Shown here: positions 8,238 to 17,700 of the stretch, piece after piece
Numbering within the stretch: position 1 is the stretch's first letter
Layout: each line of letters opens with the position of its first letter
NCBI GenBank assembly: GCA_934465295.1
Contig: CAKSKU010000011.1
Coordinates: 1 to 64,000 of the forward strand
Reading direction: 5' to 3'
Source: an uncultured Oscillospiraceae bacterium
GTDB taxonomy: Bacteria > Bacillota > Clostridia > Oscillospirales > Ruminococcaceae
Length of the DNA: 64,000 nt
Translations under genes and position numbers: made by a program
Notes under the pieces: model-generated
What the model saw: the letters and a program-made list of their open reading frames with translations, nothing else
Databases searched by the model: none
Told to the model about the DNA's origin: nothing

Positions 8238-8446
8238 CGAAGATCACTTCATGCGAAAAGCATTATCGGGATAAAAGATTTCTGTTCGCTTTTGGTTTTT
8301 TGGGGTTTGCAGTAATAGTATTATCCTTGATGAAAAAAATATAAGCGGTAATTTTTGCAGAAATTTTTGATTTTTAATGTGAAATGGAAGCGGCGTTTTT
8401 TCGTGCAAATATATTATCGGAGATTCTGAGCAGGTTATGCAGTTTC

Positions 8447-8475
8447 TTGACGGAGCTTTGACTTTGGGGTATAAT
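8447..8475 (+). promoter_or_regulatory. Promoter of the GNAT gene at 8556
   Basis: TTGACG (8447-8452) and TATAAT (8470-8475), 17-bp spacer, about 80 bp before the start codon. Confidence 0.75.
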
Positions 8476-8555
8476 GGTATCATTGAAATTATTTTTATGT
8501 GGAAATATCCCACACGCTTTACAGAGAGCAATGAGAACTTTATAGGGGGATAGAT

Positions 8556-9101
8556 ATGGCAGAGATCAAGAGTATGACGTCGGAGGATATTAATATTTGC
8601 GGAAATATATATTTTGCCGCATTTGATTATTTTTCTGAATTTGAGGCAATTGGCAAACTTGATACCGAACAGCGTGTATCAGCTGAATCATGGAGAAAAT
8701 GCTATGATTTTCATAATTACTTCGGACAATGCATTGAATGTAAAGACAAATATGCATATTGTGTTAAGCTTGACAATAAGACGATCGGGTTTCTTACAGG
8801 GTGGGATATACCCGATATTACGGGAATGGGTGCGATATATATTGATATTATTGCAATCGACCCTCAATATCAAAACCAAGGATATGGAACAAAGCTTATT
8901 CTGGATTTTTTTAAAAAGGAATGTGGCGATAAAACAATAGCTTTGAATGTTAATAAAGATACTCCGGCATATAGCCTATATAAAAAACTTGGTTTTGATG
9001 CAAACGGAAGTATCTGTATGTCAAAGTCGCTGCTTATCGAAAGGCTTGATGAAGAGTACAAAAAATTCCTTGATATAATGAAGTGTACAAAGAACTTGTA
9101 A
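8556..9101 (+). CDS. GNAT family N-acetyltransferase
   Basis: A protein of 181 aa, single GNAT fold. The acetyl-CoA binding motif A is DPQYQNQGYGTKLI (around residues 107-120), and motif B is YSLYKKLGF near residue 140. The acceptor substrate is not predictable. The ATG at 8556 follows GGGGGA. The gene is monocistronic and convergent with the NERD gene. Confidence 0.9.
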   Translation: MAEIKSMTSEDINICGNIYFAAFDYFSEFEAIGKLDTEQRVSAESWRKCYDFHNYFGQCIECKDKYAYCVKLDNKTIGFLTGWDIPDITGMGAIYIDIIAIDPQYQNQGYGTKLILDFFKKECGDKTIALNVNKDTPAYSLYKKLGFDANGSICMSKSLLIERLDEEYKKFLDIMKCTKNL

Positions 9102-9167
9102 TATGCTTTATTACAATATTTCCAACAAAAATTTTTATGAAAAATCGTGTGCATATCAGCATACTTC

Positions 9168-9863
9168 TCAAAACCTGAAAAAAGATGATACAAACAGTTT
9201 CCCCGAATCAATTTCGGCGGATTTTTTGACATTCGGCTTGTCAGGGTGAGCCTTTTTGACTTGTTCGATATGCTTCCGCTTTTTCTGACCCGTTCGGTCT
9301 GTCAGTTCGCTTATCCTGCCGCTGAACATATCCACAACACTATCCGAAAACATATATGGTCTGTTATGCAGATCAAGCTCCGTTTTCTTCGGAAGAGTAT
9401 GCAGATCCATTATCGCAGTTCTGTCTGTGTTTTGTGGCACTTTTTTCAGCTCGCACTGTTCACCGAACACAATGTATGATACAAAATATTCGTCGGGAAC
9501 TTCTAAATACCTTGACAATGCGTTTATATGATACTTATTCTGCGTCATTGGGTTAAAAAACTGATATTTCTGTCCGTTTGCATACGTCTGCGTCCACATT
9601 TTGTTGTTTTCGCTTCCGAATATCCAGCCGCTGTAATTTTTGCATTCCACAACATATATCCCCGTGGTGTGAACGATAACAAGATCGATCTCGGCAGTTT
9701 TCCCATCGGATAACGGAACATACACATTCCGTATTATATGTATTTTTTCGGACACGTCATATTTTAAGGCGAGAGCGGCTGCAAATTCGCCGACGCCTCC
9801 CTTTAGATTTGTTTTAAATTCCCTGTATTTTTTGTTCAGCTCGTTGAATATGTTTGATTCCAT
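9168..9863 (-). CDS. NERD (nuclease-related) domain protein
   Basis: A protein of 231 aa whose residues 20-140 match the NERD fold. Visible restriction-endonuclease-like positions are GE (25-26), D60 in AEIDLVIV and E73-C-K75 in VVECKNYSGW. The C-terminal ~90 residues are basic and poorly conserved, with no helicase or kinase domain attached. Related proteins process DNA in repair, plasmid or defence contexts; the role here is inferred only from the fold. It is transcribed away from the AlbA_2 gene, and the two share a 427-bp region containing an operator array. Confidence 0.8.
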   Translation of the reverse strand: MESNIFNELNKKYREFKTNLKGGVGEFAAALALKYDVSEKIHIIRNVYVPLSDGKTAEIDLVIVHTTGIYVVECKNYSGWIFGSENNKMWTQTYANGQKYQFFNPMTQNKYHINALSRYLEVPDEYFVSYIVFGEQCELKKVPQNTDRTAIMDLHTLPKKTELDLHNRPYMFSDSVVDMFSGRISELTDRTGQKKRKHIEQVKKAHPDKPNVKKSAEIDSGKLFVSSFFRF

Positions 9864-9899
9864 CTGACCGCCCTTTTTCTGTTAAATTGGATTTTTAAT

Positions 9900-9928
9900 A
9901 TCATACCATAATTTCCATTATTCGTCAA
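9900..9928 (-). promoter_or_regulatory. Promoter of the NERD gene
   Basis: Minus strand TTGACG (9923-9928) and TATGAT (9900-9905) with a 17-bp spacer, about 37 bp before the ATG. Confidence 0.7.
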
Positions 9929-10045
9929 TATCCATTTGCTATATATGGTAATTTTGCTTGACAGGTCGGAACAAAAGTAACGGGACGATTTAATGAATTA
10001 TCTGTGTTTGGAATTGTATCAACAGATCCCAAAATAACAACTGTT

Positions 10046-10267
10046 GTTGGCAAACTTGTTTGAAAGTTGGCAGAATTGACAGAGGTATATTGCTTTTCAT
10101 ATCATTAAAAATTGCAGTTATATTTGAATTATTTAAATAAATCTGCCAACAATATAAGAATAATGCCAACTAATGTTGCCAAGTTTGCATATTAGTTGGC
10201 AAATCTGATACAGAATACCAACAAAGTTGGCAAACTTCTTGACATTTGCCAACTTTGTTGGTATAAT
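10046..10267 (+). promoter_or_regulatory. Operator array plus consensus promoter of the AlbA_2 gene
   Basis: The promoter TTGACA (10239-10244)-N17-TATAAT (10262-10267) is perfect. Eight GTTGG/CCAAC half-sites lie in 216 bp, at 10046, 10066, 10146, 10166, 10195, 10218/10226 and 10249/10257 (the last two entries are paired sites). CCAACAAAGTTGG (10218-10230) and CCAACTTTGTTGG (10249-10261) are 13-bp palindromes; the second fills the promoter spacer. The extended half-site GTTGGCAAACTT occurs twice (10046, 10226). This layout fits a repressor that covers RNA polymerase, most simply the downstream protein acting on itself. Confidence 0.75.
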
Positions 10268-10290
10268 ATTGGCTGAGCGGAGGTGTTTTT

Positions 10291-11733
10291 ATGCAGGATA
10301 CGGAATTATTGGAGCTTGTTCGCAAAATACAAAGCTTTAATTGTGAATTTCAGACTATTGAGGTCAAGACCGTAAATCAAGGCTGTCCGAAGAAGCTTTA
10401 TGATACACTGTCATCATTTTCAAATCAGGACGATGGCGGAATAATTGTTTTCGGACTCAGTGAAAAAGATGATTTTGCGGTGCTCGGAGTTTATGATGTG
10501 CAGGATCTTCAGAAAAAAGTCACTGAGCAGTGCAAAGAGATGGAACCTATGGTTCGGGCATTGTTTTCTGTTTGTGAAATTGATGGGAAAATGGTCGTAT
10601 CCGCAGAGATACCGGGGACTGACATCTCCGAACGTCCTGTATTTTATAAAGGCGCAGGCAGAATGAGAGGCTCATATATTCGTGTAGGTGAGTCCGATGA
10701 GCCTATGAGTGAATATGAAATATACAGCTATAAAGCGTTCAGAAAGCGTATCCGTGATGATATAAGAGTTGTTTCCAATGCAAAGCTTTCTTTGTTCGAC
10801 ACGGAAAAATTGAATGAATATATATCTGCGGTCAAGAGCGAGCGTATAAATCTTGCAAACAATGTTTCCGATGAAGAGATAATGGAGCTGATAGGGATAA
10901 CAGTTGACGGTGTTCCTACGCTTGCGGGGGTTATGACCTTTTCAAAATATCCGCAGGGCTATTTTCCGCAGCTTTGCATTACGGCGGTATGTATTCCGGG
11001 GCTTGAAATGGGTGATACCGATGATGAACAGGTAAGGTTTACGGATAACCGCAGGATAACAGGTCCTATATCCGAAATGCTGAGTGAAGCGGTTGAATTT
11101 GTCCGACGTAACAGCAGATATAAAACGATAATCGATCGGGGCGGAAAGCGTATCGATAAAGAAGAATATCCGATCAAGGCAGTCCGTGAAGCTGTACTGA
11201 ATGCATTGGTGCATCGTGATTACAGTATTTATACGGAAAATATTCCTATACGCATTGAGATGTACAGCGACCGAATGGAGATAATCAGCAGCGGCGGTCT
11301 GTATGGCAGGATCACGATCGATTCTTTGGGAAAGGTGCGTCCCGATACAAGAAATGCGGCTCTTGCCAATATGCTTGAAATACTGCATATCACCGAAAAC
11401 AGGTATTCGGGCATTCCGACGATATGCAGAGAATTTAAACAGGCAGGACTTCCTGCACCTATCTTTGAAGTCAGACGGGGAGAGTTTACCGTAATTTTTA
11501 AAAATGATATATACAAGAGCAGCTTATCCGAAAAAGGCTATGGAGCTGCAAAGGATATCATTGCATTCTGCTCAATACCGAGAAGCAGAGATGAGCTTCA
11601 GAAGTTTACGGGATATTCAAGGTATTACACAATGTCAAAGATCGTACAGCCGCTTGTTGACAGCGGAAAGATCGTTCTGACAATTCCCGATAAGCCAAAG
11701 AGTGCAAAACAAAAATATGTAAGCAAATTCTGA
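10291..11733 (+). CDS. AlbA_2 (Schlafen-type) / HATPase_c_4 / winged-helix protein
   Basis: A protein of 480 aa of the group often labelled RecG-like or putative DNA-binding transcriptional regulator. Residues about 15-135 form the AlbA_2 domain (FQTIEVKT and FSNQDDGGIIVFG). Residues about 280-395 form a GHKL-type ATPase (AVREAVLNALVHRDY, then GLYGRIT). The last ~65 residues look like a winged helix (SRDELQKFTGYSRYYTMSKIV). Family members bind nucleic acid and probably ATP, and roles in transcription and phage defence have been proposed. The ATG follows GGAGG. It is first in a unit with two GNATs and an ASCH protein. Confidence 0.85.
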   Translation: MQDTELLELVRKIQSFNCEFQTIEVKTVNQGCPKKLYDTLSSFSNQDDGGIIVFGLSEKDDFAVLGVYDVQDLQKKVTEQCKEMEPMVRALFSVCEIDGKMVVSAEIPGTDISERPVFYKGAGRMRGSYIRVGESDEPMSEYEIYSYKAFRKRIRDDIRVVSNAKLSLFDTEKLNEYISAVKSERINLANNVSDEEIMELIGITVDGVPTLAGVMTFSKYPQGYFPQLCITAVCIPGLEMGDTDDEQVRFTDNRRITGPISEMLSEAVEFVRRNSRYKTIIDRGGKRIDKEEYPIKAVREAVLNALVHRDYSIYTENIPIRIEMYSDRMEIISSGGLYGRITIDSLGKVRPDTRNAALANMLEILHITENRYSGIPTICREFKQAGLPAPIFEVRRGEFTVIFKNDIYKSSLSEKGYGAAKDIIAFCSIPRSRDELQKFTGYSRYYTMSKIVQPLVDSGKIVLTIPDKPKSAKQKYVSKF

Positions 11734-11767
11734 TAAACAAAACACCCAAACACAAGAGGAGCATAAC

Positions 11768-12229
11768 GTGAAAATAAAAAAATTGACCGTCCGTGAGCTT
11801 GATATCCTGACCGAATTGTATGATTATAACGACGTTGAGCAGATGCTGCTTGAAAATGCGGAAAATATCCGCAATGGGAGCATTGATATTTTTGTGTTGT
11901 ACAACGGCGAGGGTGCTGCGGTCGGCGAGCTTCATGTGATGTATGAGAGCGATGATGAAAGCTTTGCTGTACGGGGCAGGCGGGCGTATCTTTTTGCGTT
12001 CAGGGTCCGGCAGGATTTTCAGAACAAGGGTTACGGGACATATCTTCTGAAAGAGGTGCTTTCTGTATTAAAGAAAAGCGGATACTGCGAATTCACCATC
12101 GGCGTGGAAGATGATAATTTCAAGGCGAAGCACATATATCAGGCTCTTGGTTTTGATGAAATTCTGCTCAGAAAGCAGGAGGAATATCAGGGCGATTTTT
12201 ACGAGTATGATCTGTACTTAAAGAGATAA
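11768..12229 (+). CDS. GNAT family N-acetyltransferase
   Basis: A protein of 153 aa. Motif A is VRQDFQNKGYGTYLL, followed by EDDNFKAKHIYQALGF near the C-terminus. The start is GTG at 11768, placed eight bases after AGGAG. It lies 34 bp after the AlbA_2 gene with no terminator between, so it is probably co-transcribed. Substrate unknown. Confidence 0.88.
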   Translation: MKIKKLTVRELDILTELYDYNDVEQMLLENAENIRNGSIDIFVLYNGEGAAVGELHVMYESDDESFAVRGRRAYLFAFRVRQDFQNKGYGTYLLKEVLSVLKKSGYCEFTIGVEDDNFKAKHIYQALGFDEILLRKQEEYQGDFYEYDLYLKR

Positions 12230-12279
12230 TGCTTTCCGTTTGAGCGGCGTATTCCGATGAAATTTAAGGGGGAACGGTT

Positions 12280-12726
12280 ATGGGGCTTTCCTATAAAAAA
12301 GCGACCAAAGACGATATTGAACCTATCTATGAATTATGCAAACAGCTTATCGATAAATATGAGCAGACAGATGCGATAGACTATCCGAAGGTGCTGAACT
12401 GGGTTCGCAAAAAGATAGAAAGCTCTGTCGATGAATACACGGCGGTCTATGCGGACGGTGTGAAAGCCGCATATTATCATTTTTTTAAGAATGAAAAAGC
12501 GCAGTTTGAGATCGATGATCTGTATGTGTTTCCCGAATTTCGGAACAAAGGCATCGGCTCGGCAGTCATAAAAAAGTGCTGTATGTCGGTCGATGTGTCT
12601 GTTATCCTGTACGTCTTTATCGGGAATGAGAGAGCGGTCTCTTTGTATAAGCGGCTCGGCTTTACAGTCATTGAAACGATAGGTAACAGCAGGTATATAA
12701 TGATAAGCAAAAGAGGTGCGCAATGA
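12280..12726 (+). CDS. GNAT family N-acetyltransferase
   Basis: A protein of 148 aa. Motif A is VFPEFRNKGIGSAVI and motif B is ERAVSLYKRLGF. It is not a close copy of the GNAT before it. The ATG follows AAGGGGG. Its stop overlaps the next start by four bases (ATGA), implying translational coupling to the ASCH gene. Confidence 0.88.
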   Translation: MGLSYKKATKDDIEPIYELCKQLIDKYEQTDAIDYPKVLNWVRKKIESSVDEYTAVYADGVKAAYYHFFKNEKAQFEIDDLYVFPEFRNKGIGSAVIKKCCMSVDVSVILYVFIGNERAVSLYKRLGFTVIETIGNSRYIMISKRGAQ

Positions 12727-13073
12727 AAGATCATGTTATGAATTTAAATCCATCGCCGATGAAAAAGATAAGGTCAGGCATCAAGACCATAGAACTAAGA
12801 CTTTATGACGAAAAGAGAAAAGCTGTTTCGGTCGGTGATACCATAACCTTTATCAATACAGAAAATGCAGGCGATACTTTAACTGTCAGGGTCGAGGAAC
12901 TGTTTGTTTTTAAGTCATTTGATGAGCTTTACCGCAGGCTTCCGCTTTTGGAGTGTGGTTACACCGAGGAGGACGTTGGCAAAGCTTCGCCAAGTGATAT
13001 GGAATTGTATTATTCTAAAGAACAGCAGGCGCAGTATGGAGTTGTGGGGATAAAGATCGCTTTGCAAAAATGA
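12723..13073 (+). CDS. ASCH-domain protein
   Basis: A protein of 116 aa. The start pattern NLNPSPMKKIRSGIKTIELRLYDEKR and the strand KAVSVGDTITF match the ASCH (PUA-like) beta-barrel, and the C-terminal GVVGIKI completes it. ASCH proteins bind RNA or modified nucleotides, and some hydrolyse N4-acetylcytidine. Coupling to an acetyltransferase is noteworthy but the link is inference. ATGA overlap with the upstream gene. Confidence 0.85.
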   Translation: MKDHVMNLNPSPMKKIRSGIKTIELRLYDEKRKAVSVGDTITFINTENAGDTLTVRVEELFVFKSFDELYRRLPLLECGYTEEDVGKASPSDMELYYSKEQQAQYGVVGIKIALQK

Positions 13074-13155
13074 TCGGGGATAACAGGAAAGAGAGATTCT
13101 GTAAAAGTATCGGAAAGCTTCATTCAATATGAACGGAACAGTTCCGTCATACGCA

Positions 13156-13195
13156 TAAAAACAGCCGAGGGCGAAAATGTCCTCGGCTGTCTGTA
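13156..13195. terminator. Bidirectional terminator between ASCH and SEC-C genes
   Basis: ACAGCCGAGG (13161-13170) pairs with CCTCGGCTGT (13181-13190). On the minus strand the stem is followed by TTTTT, making it the terminator of the SEC-C gene. On the plus strand the T-run is poor. Confidence 0.8.
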
Positions 13196-13197
13196 AT

Positions 13198-14169
13198 TTA
13201 ATCCTTTTTCGATCTTCCGCAGCATTTTTTGTATTTCTTTCCGCTTCCGCAGGGGCAGGGGTCGTTTCTGCCCGGTTTTTGCGGCTTTAGGAGAAGGTCG
13301 TTTGCAAGGTCGTATTGGCTTAACATGGTTCTCATTGTTCTGGATTCGTTGATCTGTTTATCCATCTTTTTATGTCGTTCGTGTTCGTGCGAAACGCTGA
13401 GGTGAAGCTCGGAAATATACAGCGAATCGCCCGAAAATCCGAATTCTTCACGGAGCTTTTCCGTTTCGGCAGGGGTATAGCCGTTATTTGCCTGCATTCG
13501 TGTATTATTGTTCAGCTCCGTATAATAAGGCGCAAGCTTCTGCACCCTTTCAAATGTGAGGTCCAGACCGCTTTGCTGAAGCTCATCGAGAAAATTGTCA
13601 AAATTATGATCTTCAAGCTTGAGCGTGAAAAATGCATCGTAAATTTTGTTATTAGAGTCTATGAAGTCAAGCTTGAATTCGTCTTTCAGAAAACCGATGA
13701 CAGAATCAAAAGCCTTATTTTTTTCAAAATATAAGTCGTCTTCGTATTTTTCAAGCTCTTCTATCGGAGGAACATACCAGGGTTTGCCCTCTTTCAATGA
13801 CAGTACCAGTTCATAAGCATCGTCAAATTCGACGAATGGATCAAATGCGAGAAGCCTGTCCATCGGTTCGGAGGCAGGGGAGGTGTCCTCCTGATAGTAT
13901 TCTTCCTTGCCGAAAATATAGAAATAGCTCTTCTGTTCATAGCGGAAATATTCGCAGAGGTCGAGGAACGACTTTTCTGATATTTCCATACCGTAGTTGT
14001 CGGTGAGTATCTCATATATTTTTCTTATGGGGATAATACCGTATAGATTTGCAAATGCATAAAACAGTTTTTTGTAATATCCGATCTGTTCTTCCGACAG
14101 CGTTTCCAAAGCCTTGCTGTAAAGCTTCTGAAGCGGCTCGCCCTTTAGTCTCTGAGGAAATTCACTCAT
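13198..14169 (-). CDS. SEC-C metal-binding motif protein
   Basis: A protein of 323 aa, ending in the zinc-binding SEC-C motif PGRNDPCPCGSGKKYKKCC. The preceding ~290 residues are helical and acidic (motifs LYGIIPIRKIYEIL and FDPFVEFDDAYELV) and resemble other stand-alone clostridial SEC-C proteins of unknown function. The motif is shared with the SecA C-terminus, where it binds SecB, but that does not imply a secretion role here. The ATG follows AAGGAG, and a consensus promoter lies just upstream. Confidence 0.8.
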   Translation of the reverse strand: MSEFPQRLKGEPLQKLYSKALETLSEEQIGYYKKLFYAFANLYGIIPIRKIYEILTDNYGMEISEKSFLDLCEYFRYEQKSYFYIFGKEEYYQEDTSPASEPMDRLLAFDPFVEFDDAYELVLSLKEGKPWYVPPIEELEKYEDDLYFEKNKAFDSVIGFLKDEFKLDFIDSNNKIYDAFFTLKLEDHNFDNFLDELQQSGLDLTFERVQKLAPYYTELNNNTRMQANNGYTPAETEKLREEFGFSGDSLYISELHLSVSHEHERHKKMDKQINESRTMRTMLSQYDLANDLLLKPQKPGRNDPCPCGSGKKYKKCCGRSKKD

Positions 14170-14207
14170 TTTTTGTTCTCCTTCTGACGGGAATTTTTGA
14201 TATTTTT

Positions 14208-14236
14208 ATTATATAAAAATATGTGCTGAATGTCAA
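14208..14236 (-). promoter_or_regulatory. Promoter of the SEC-C gene
   Basis: Minus strand TTGACA (14231-14236) and TATAAT (14208-14213) with a 17-bp spacer. Confidence 0.8.
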
Positions 14237-14272
14237 TGATTTTGAGAGCTTTTGCGAAAATATTAAATATTC

Positions 14273-14342
14273 TACACTTGTCTATTGACAAATCTAATAT
14301 ACAGTTGTATAATGATATTCAAGGATATATTCTACATTTGTA
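14273..14342 (+). promoter_or_regulatory. blaI-type promoter with three TACA-N2-TGTA boxes
   Basis: The promoter is TTGACA (14285-14290) and TATAAT (14308-14313), 17-bp spacer. Three BlaI/MecI-like boxes surround it: TACACTTGTC at 14273, TACAGTTGTA at 14300 (ending in the -10 box) and TACATTTGTA at 14333. This matches the known TACAnnTGTA operator of BlaI/MecI repressors and indicates autoregulation of the operon. Confidence 0.88.
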
Positions 14343-14359
14343 TAACAGGGAGAAAAGCT

Positions 14360-14734
14360 ATGAAACTGAGCGATAACGATTTTGAAATTATGAACATCAT
14401 CTGGGACGAGGGGGAAGTAACTGCGCTTGAGATCTCGCACCGACTTGAGGAGAAAAAGGGCTGGAAAAAGCCTACCGTTTACACCCTTATCGACCGACTT
14501 ATCAAAAAGGGTGCTGTTGAGCGGAGCGAACCCGACTATGTGTGCAGGGCGCTCATCAACAAGGACGATGTGAGGACGAGCGAGACGGCAGGACTTCTCG
14601 AAAGGCTCTACAACGGTTCGGCGAAGCTTCTCGTTTCGGGATTTATCAAGGAAAAACAGCTTTCCTCGGAGGAGCTTGAAGAGCTTCGTAAGCTTATAAA
14701 CGACAGCATTGACGAAAACGATCGGGGGGAATGA
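14360..14734 (+). CDS. blaI: BlaI/MecI family transcriptional repressor
   Basis: A protein of 124 aa, typical of the family. A winged helix covers residues 1-70 (LSDNDFEIMNIIWDEGEVTA, then KKPTVYTLIDRLIKKGAV), and a C-terminal helical dimer region contains the part usually cleaved on induction. I start at ATG 14360, after GGGAG; the frame remains open back to 14285, but that extension runs through the promoter. It is coupled to the M56 sensor by a four-base overlap. Confidence 0.92.
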   Translation: MKLSDNDFEIMNIIWDEGEVTALEISHRLEEKKGWKKPTVYTLIDRLIKKGAVERSEPDYVCRALINKDDVRTSETAGLLERLYNGSAKLLVSGFIKEKQLSSEELEELRKLINDSIDENDRGE

Positions 14735-17700
14735 CGATGTTATCCGTTGCAGTAACTTCTGCGCTTTTAGGCATTGCGGCAATAGTGATAAGAAAGCTTT
14801 TCGGGAGCAGGACGGGCATAAAGCCGTTTATAATTATGTGGGCGGTCGTGTTCATAAAGTTTGCCGTTCCCGTTGAACTGCCGTCGCATTTGTCGGTGAT
14901 GAATCTGTTCGCAAGATCGGCTTCTACGGCAGAAAGCGCAGCCGAAACGCCTGTGCAGAATGATTATTTTTTCGAGGAAAATGCCGAGATCGCTTCTTCG
15001 GAAACGGAGAGTGCCGTTCATTTTGAGCAAAGCGACATTTCCGTAAACTATACCGAGCCGACTGCGGTACAAGAGCCGAGCGTAGCACCTGACGAAGTGA
15101 AAAGCGGTGCGGATATTGCCGATATTGCATATTCAGTCTACTTCTCCGTGACGGCTCTGCTTTTGTTCTGTATATTGTTTGCGGCCATAGTCTGCACGGT
15201 GAGATTTCACCGTCTGCCGAAGCTTGAAAATGAGCTTTGCGGGAAAATTCTGCGTGAAAGCGGAATAAAGCGCAGGGTCAGTATCCGCTGTGGAGAAATC
15301 GACACTCCTGCGGTTTTCGGAGTGCTTTTCCCCGTGATAATTCTTCCCGAAGCTATCGATAAAAACGATGAAAAGCTTATGCGGCATATCATTCTTCACG
15401 AATGCTGTCACATCAGGCATTTTGACCCGTTGTGGAACATTCTCACACTCGCTGTCTGCGCCGTGAACTGGTTTGATCCCGTTGTCTGGGTGTGCAGATA
15501 TATGTATCTTGCCGATGCGGAAAAGCTCTGCGATATGAGCGTTCTCGGCATAATAGGAAACGAGAACCGCCGTGAATATGCGAACAGTCTGCTCCGCTGT
15601 GCGGCGGCGAAAAAACATTCCGTTATGCTCGTTTCGGGCTTCGGCGAGAGCGGAATAAAATCCCGTATAAAAAATATTATGAGCATGAAAAAGGTCCGCA
15701 CGGTCGCTGTCATTGCAGTGCTTGCCGCAATACTCGTTTCGGCGGTAATATTCGGCACGGGAAAAAATATTTCATTAACGACAAAATATGATGAAAGCAA
15801 GGTCTCCGATACGGGCGATGTGCGTTATTTTGCCCAGACGCTTGAAGATGATGAGGGCGAGGCAGGAAAGCTCATCGTCAGAGTCTATGACAGGAGCGTT
15901 CATTATGTTGATATTTCCTTTGAAAGTGAAAAATACACGCTCGATTCCATAAAAAGCACTACCGAGATGCAAAAGGTGGGACATTACCGAATTTACGGCA
16001 ACGGCGGCGACAAGGGCGAATATTTTCTTGTGAGAGATGGCAAGGGTTATGCCGATGTTTCATACGAAAAGGAGCTTGACACAAAAGACCCCGATTACAG
16101 CATTGAAGCAAGCTTTGACAATTATAACGGAAATGCGAACATAAAAATAACGCTTGACTACAAGCTGAAAAAGGGTATCTTCAATGCAGGAACATACAGC
16201 TTCACCTGCGAATTTGACCCCTTGGACCCGAGCGAGTATAAAACCTTGCCGAATGAATTTGCACTTATGGAAAACTCCGCAGGCTATACCTCCGAATATA
16301 ATGACGAAACGGGGGAGTTCGAGCTTCGTTCTGATAAGACGGACGTAATGCTCACCGTATCGGACAGCTATCATGGCTTTTATGCGGTGAAAAATATGAA
16401 CGGCTCGGAAGTGAGAAAGCATTTCGGCGGCGGTATTTCTCCGATAGACGGAACGTCCGATGTTTCGGATATTATCCTCTGCGATGCTGATTCGGACGGA
16501 ACGGACGATATTGCGGTCGTGACCTATTATCGTGAAACTGCAATAACGGTAATAAACGGTGCCGATCTTTCCGAGATAAGCGTTGATGAAACCGCCGTTA
16601 AAGATTTTCTTGGCATAAAGATCGAACAGCTTTCGGATACGGAGTTCAACGTTTCCTGCGCAGGAAAGGAACACGTTTTCACTGTTGACGAGGCGATCGG
16701 AGAAAAGCTTTCGATCGCCGAGGACGGCTGTGCGAACTACGGCGAGAATGTCCGATATTATGTCAGGGACGGCAGGCTTTATGCAGACAGCTCTCTTTAT
16801 CTAAGTGCCGATAATTGGGATCTTTACCGCTATATTACGGATTACAGCGTAGCTTTCGGATATTCGGACGGAAAGCTTGTCCCCGTGAGTGCGGAGATGA
16901 ACACGGACAACGATGCCTATTATATCAAGGACGAGCCTGCGGCAAAGGCGGAGGAGGTATTCTGGAAATATGAGATCGGGGGCTACAATATCCCGTACAG
17001 GATCGAGCTTGTCAGCGCAGAGGGCAGATATTGCCTGCGCTCGGTGAACAGCCGGACGGGAACATACTACGGTTCGTGTGAACTGCCGACAGAAAAGCTT
17101 CCCGAGGATATTGACGAATGTTTCAAATTCACTGGACTTCTCCGGAACGACCCCGGGCTTATCATTTTCACACAACCCGACGGCGATCTGTACCGTGCGG
17201 AATTTTACGATCTGGATCTGAACGGGAAGCTTCGCAAATTTGACATTGTTGACGGAAACGGCAATGTGTCGGGGGATATACACATAAGCGATGATTTTAC
17301 CGCCGACTGGGCTTATATGACAGGCACTTACGAAAGCGGTGAGGGTACGGTCATTATGCGCCTTGAAAAGCTGGCTGATGAGATACGCATTATCGATAAG
17401 GTCTATAACTGCGAAAATTACAGAGCCATTGAGGATATTGATATCTCAATTGCGATAAAAGACACAGACACAGCGCAGATGATTTATTACACTGAGAAAG
17501 GCGAAGCTCAGGTAAAGCTCCCCACCGTGAACGGTCGGCTTTATGATGTCAGCAATTTCTTTAACAGCGTGAAACGTGAGCTTGAACGATGCAGTTATCT
17601 TGATACCGAATTTGATACGAGCGGTTCGGGTTATGCTGTCACCGAGATAAACGCAGGCGGCGAAAGGTATGTTTTCACGATATATGATGTGGGAGTTCTG

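Noticed and set aside
10046..10267. Replication origin iterons
   Set aside because: The sites are clustered on a sigma-type promoter, with irregular spacing and no DnaA boxes or replication initiator gene.
14285..14359. Longer N-terminus for BlaI
   Set aside because: It would be translated from the promoter and operator region; ATG 14360 has GGGAG upstream and gives the family N-terminus.
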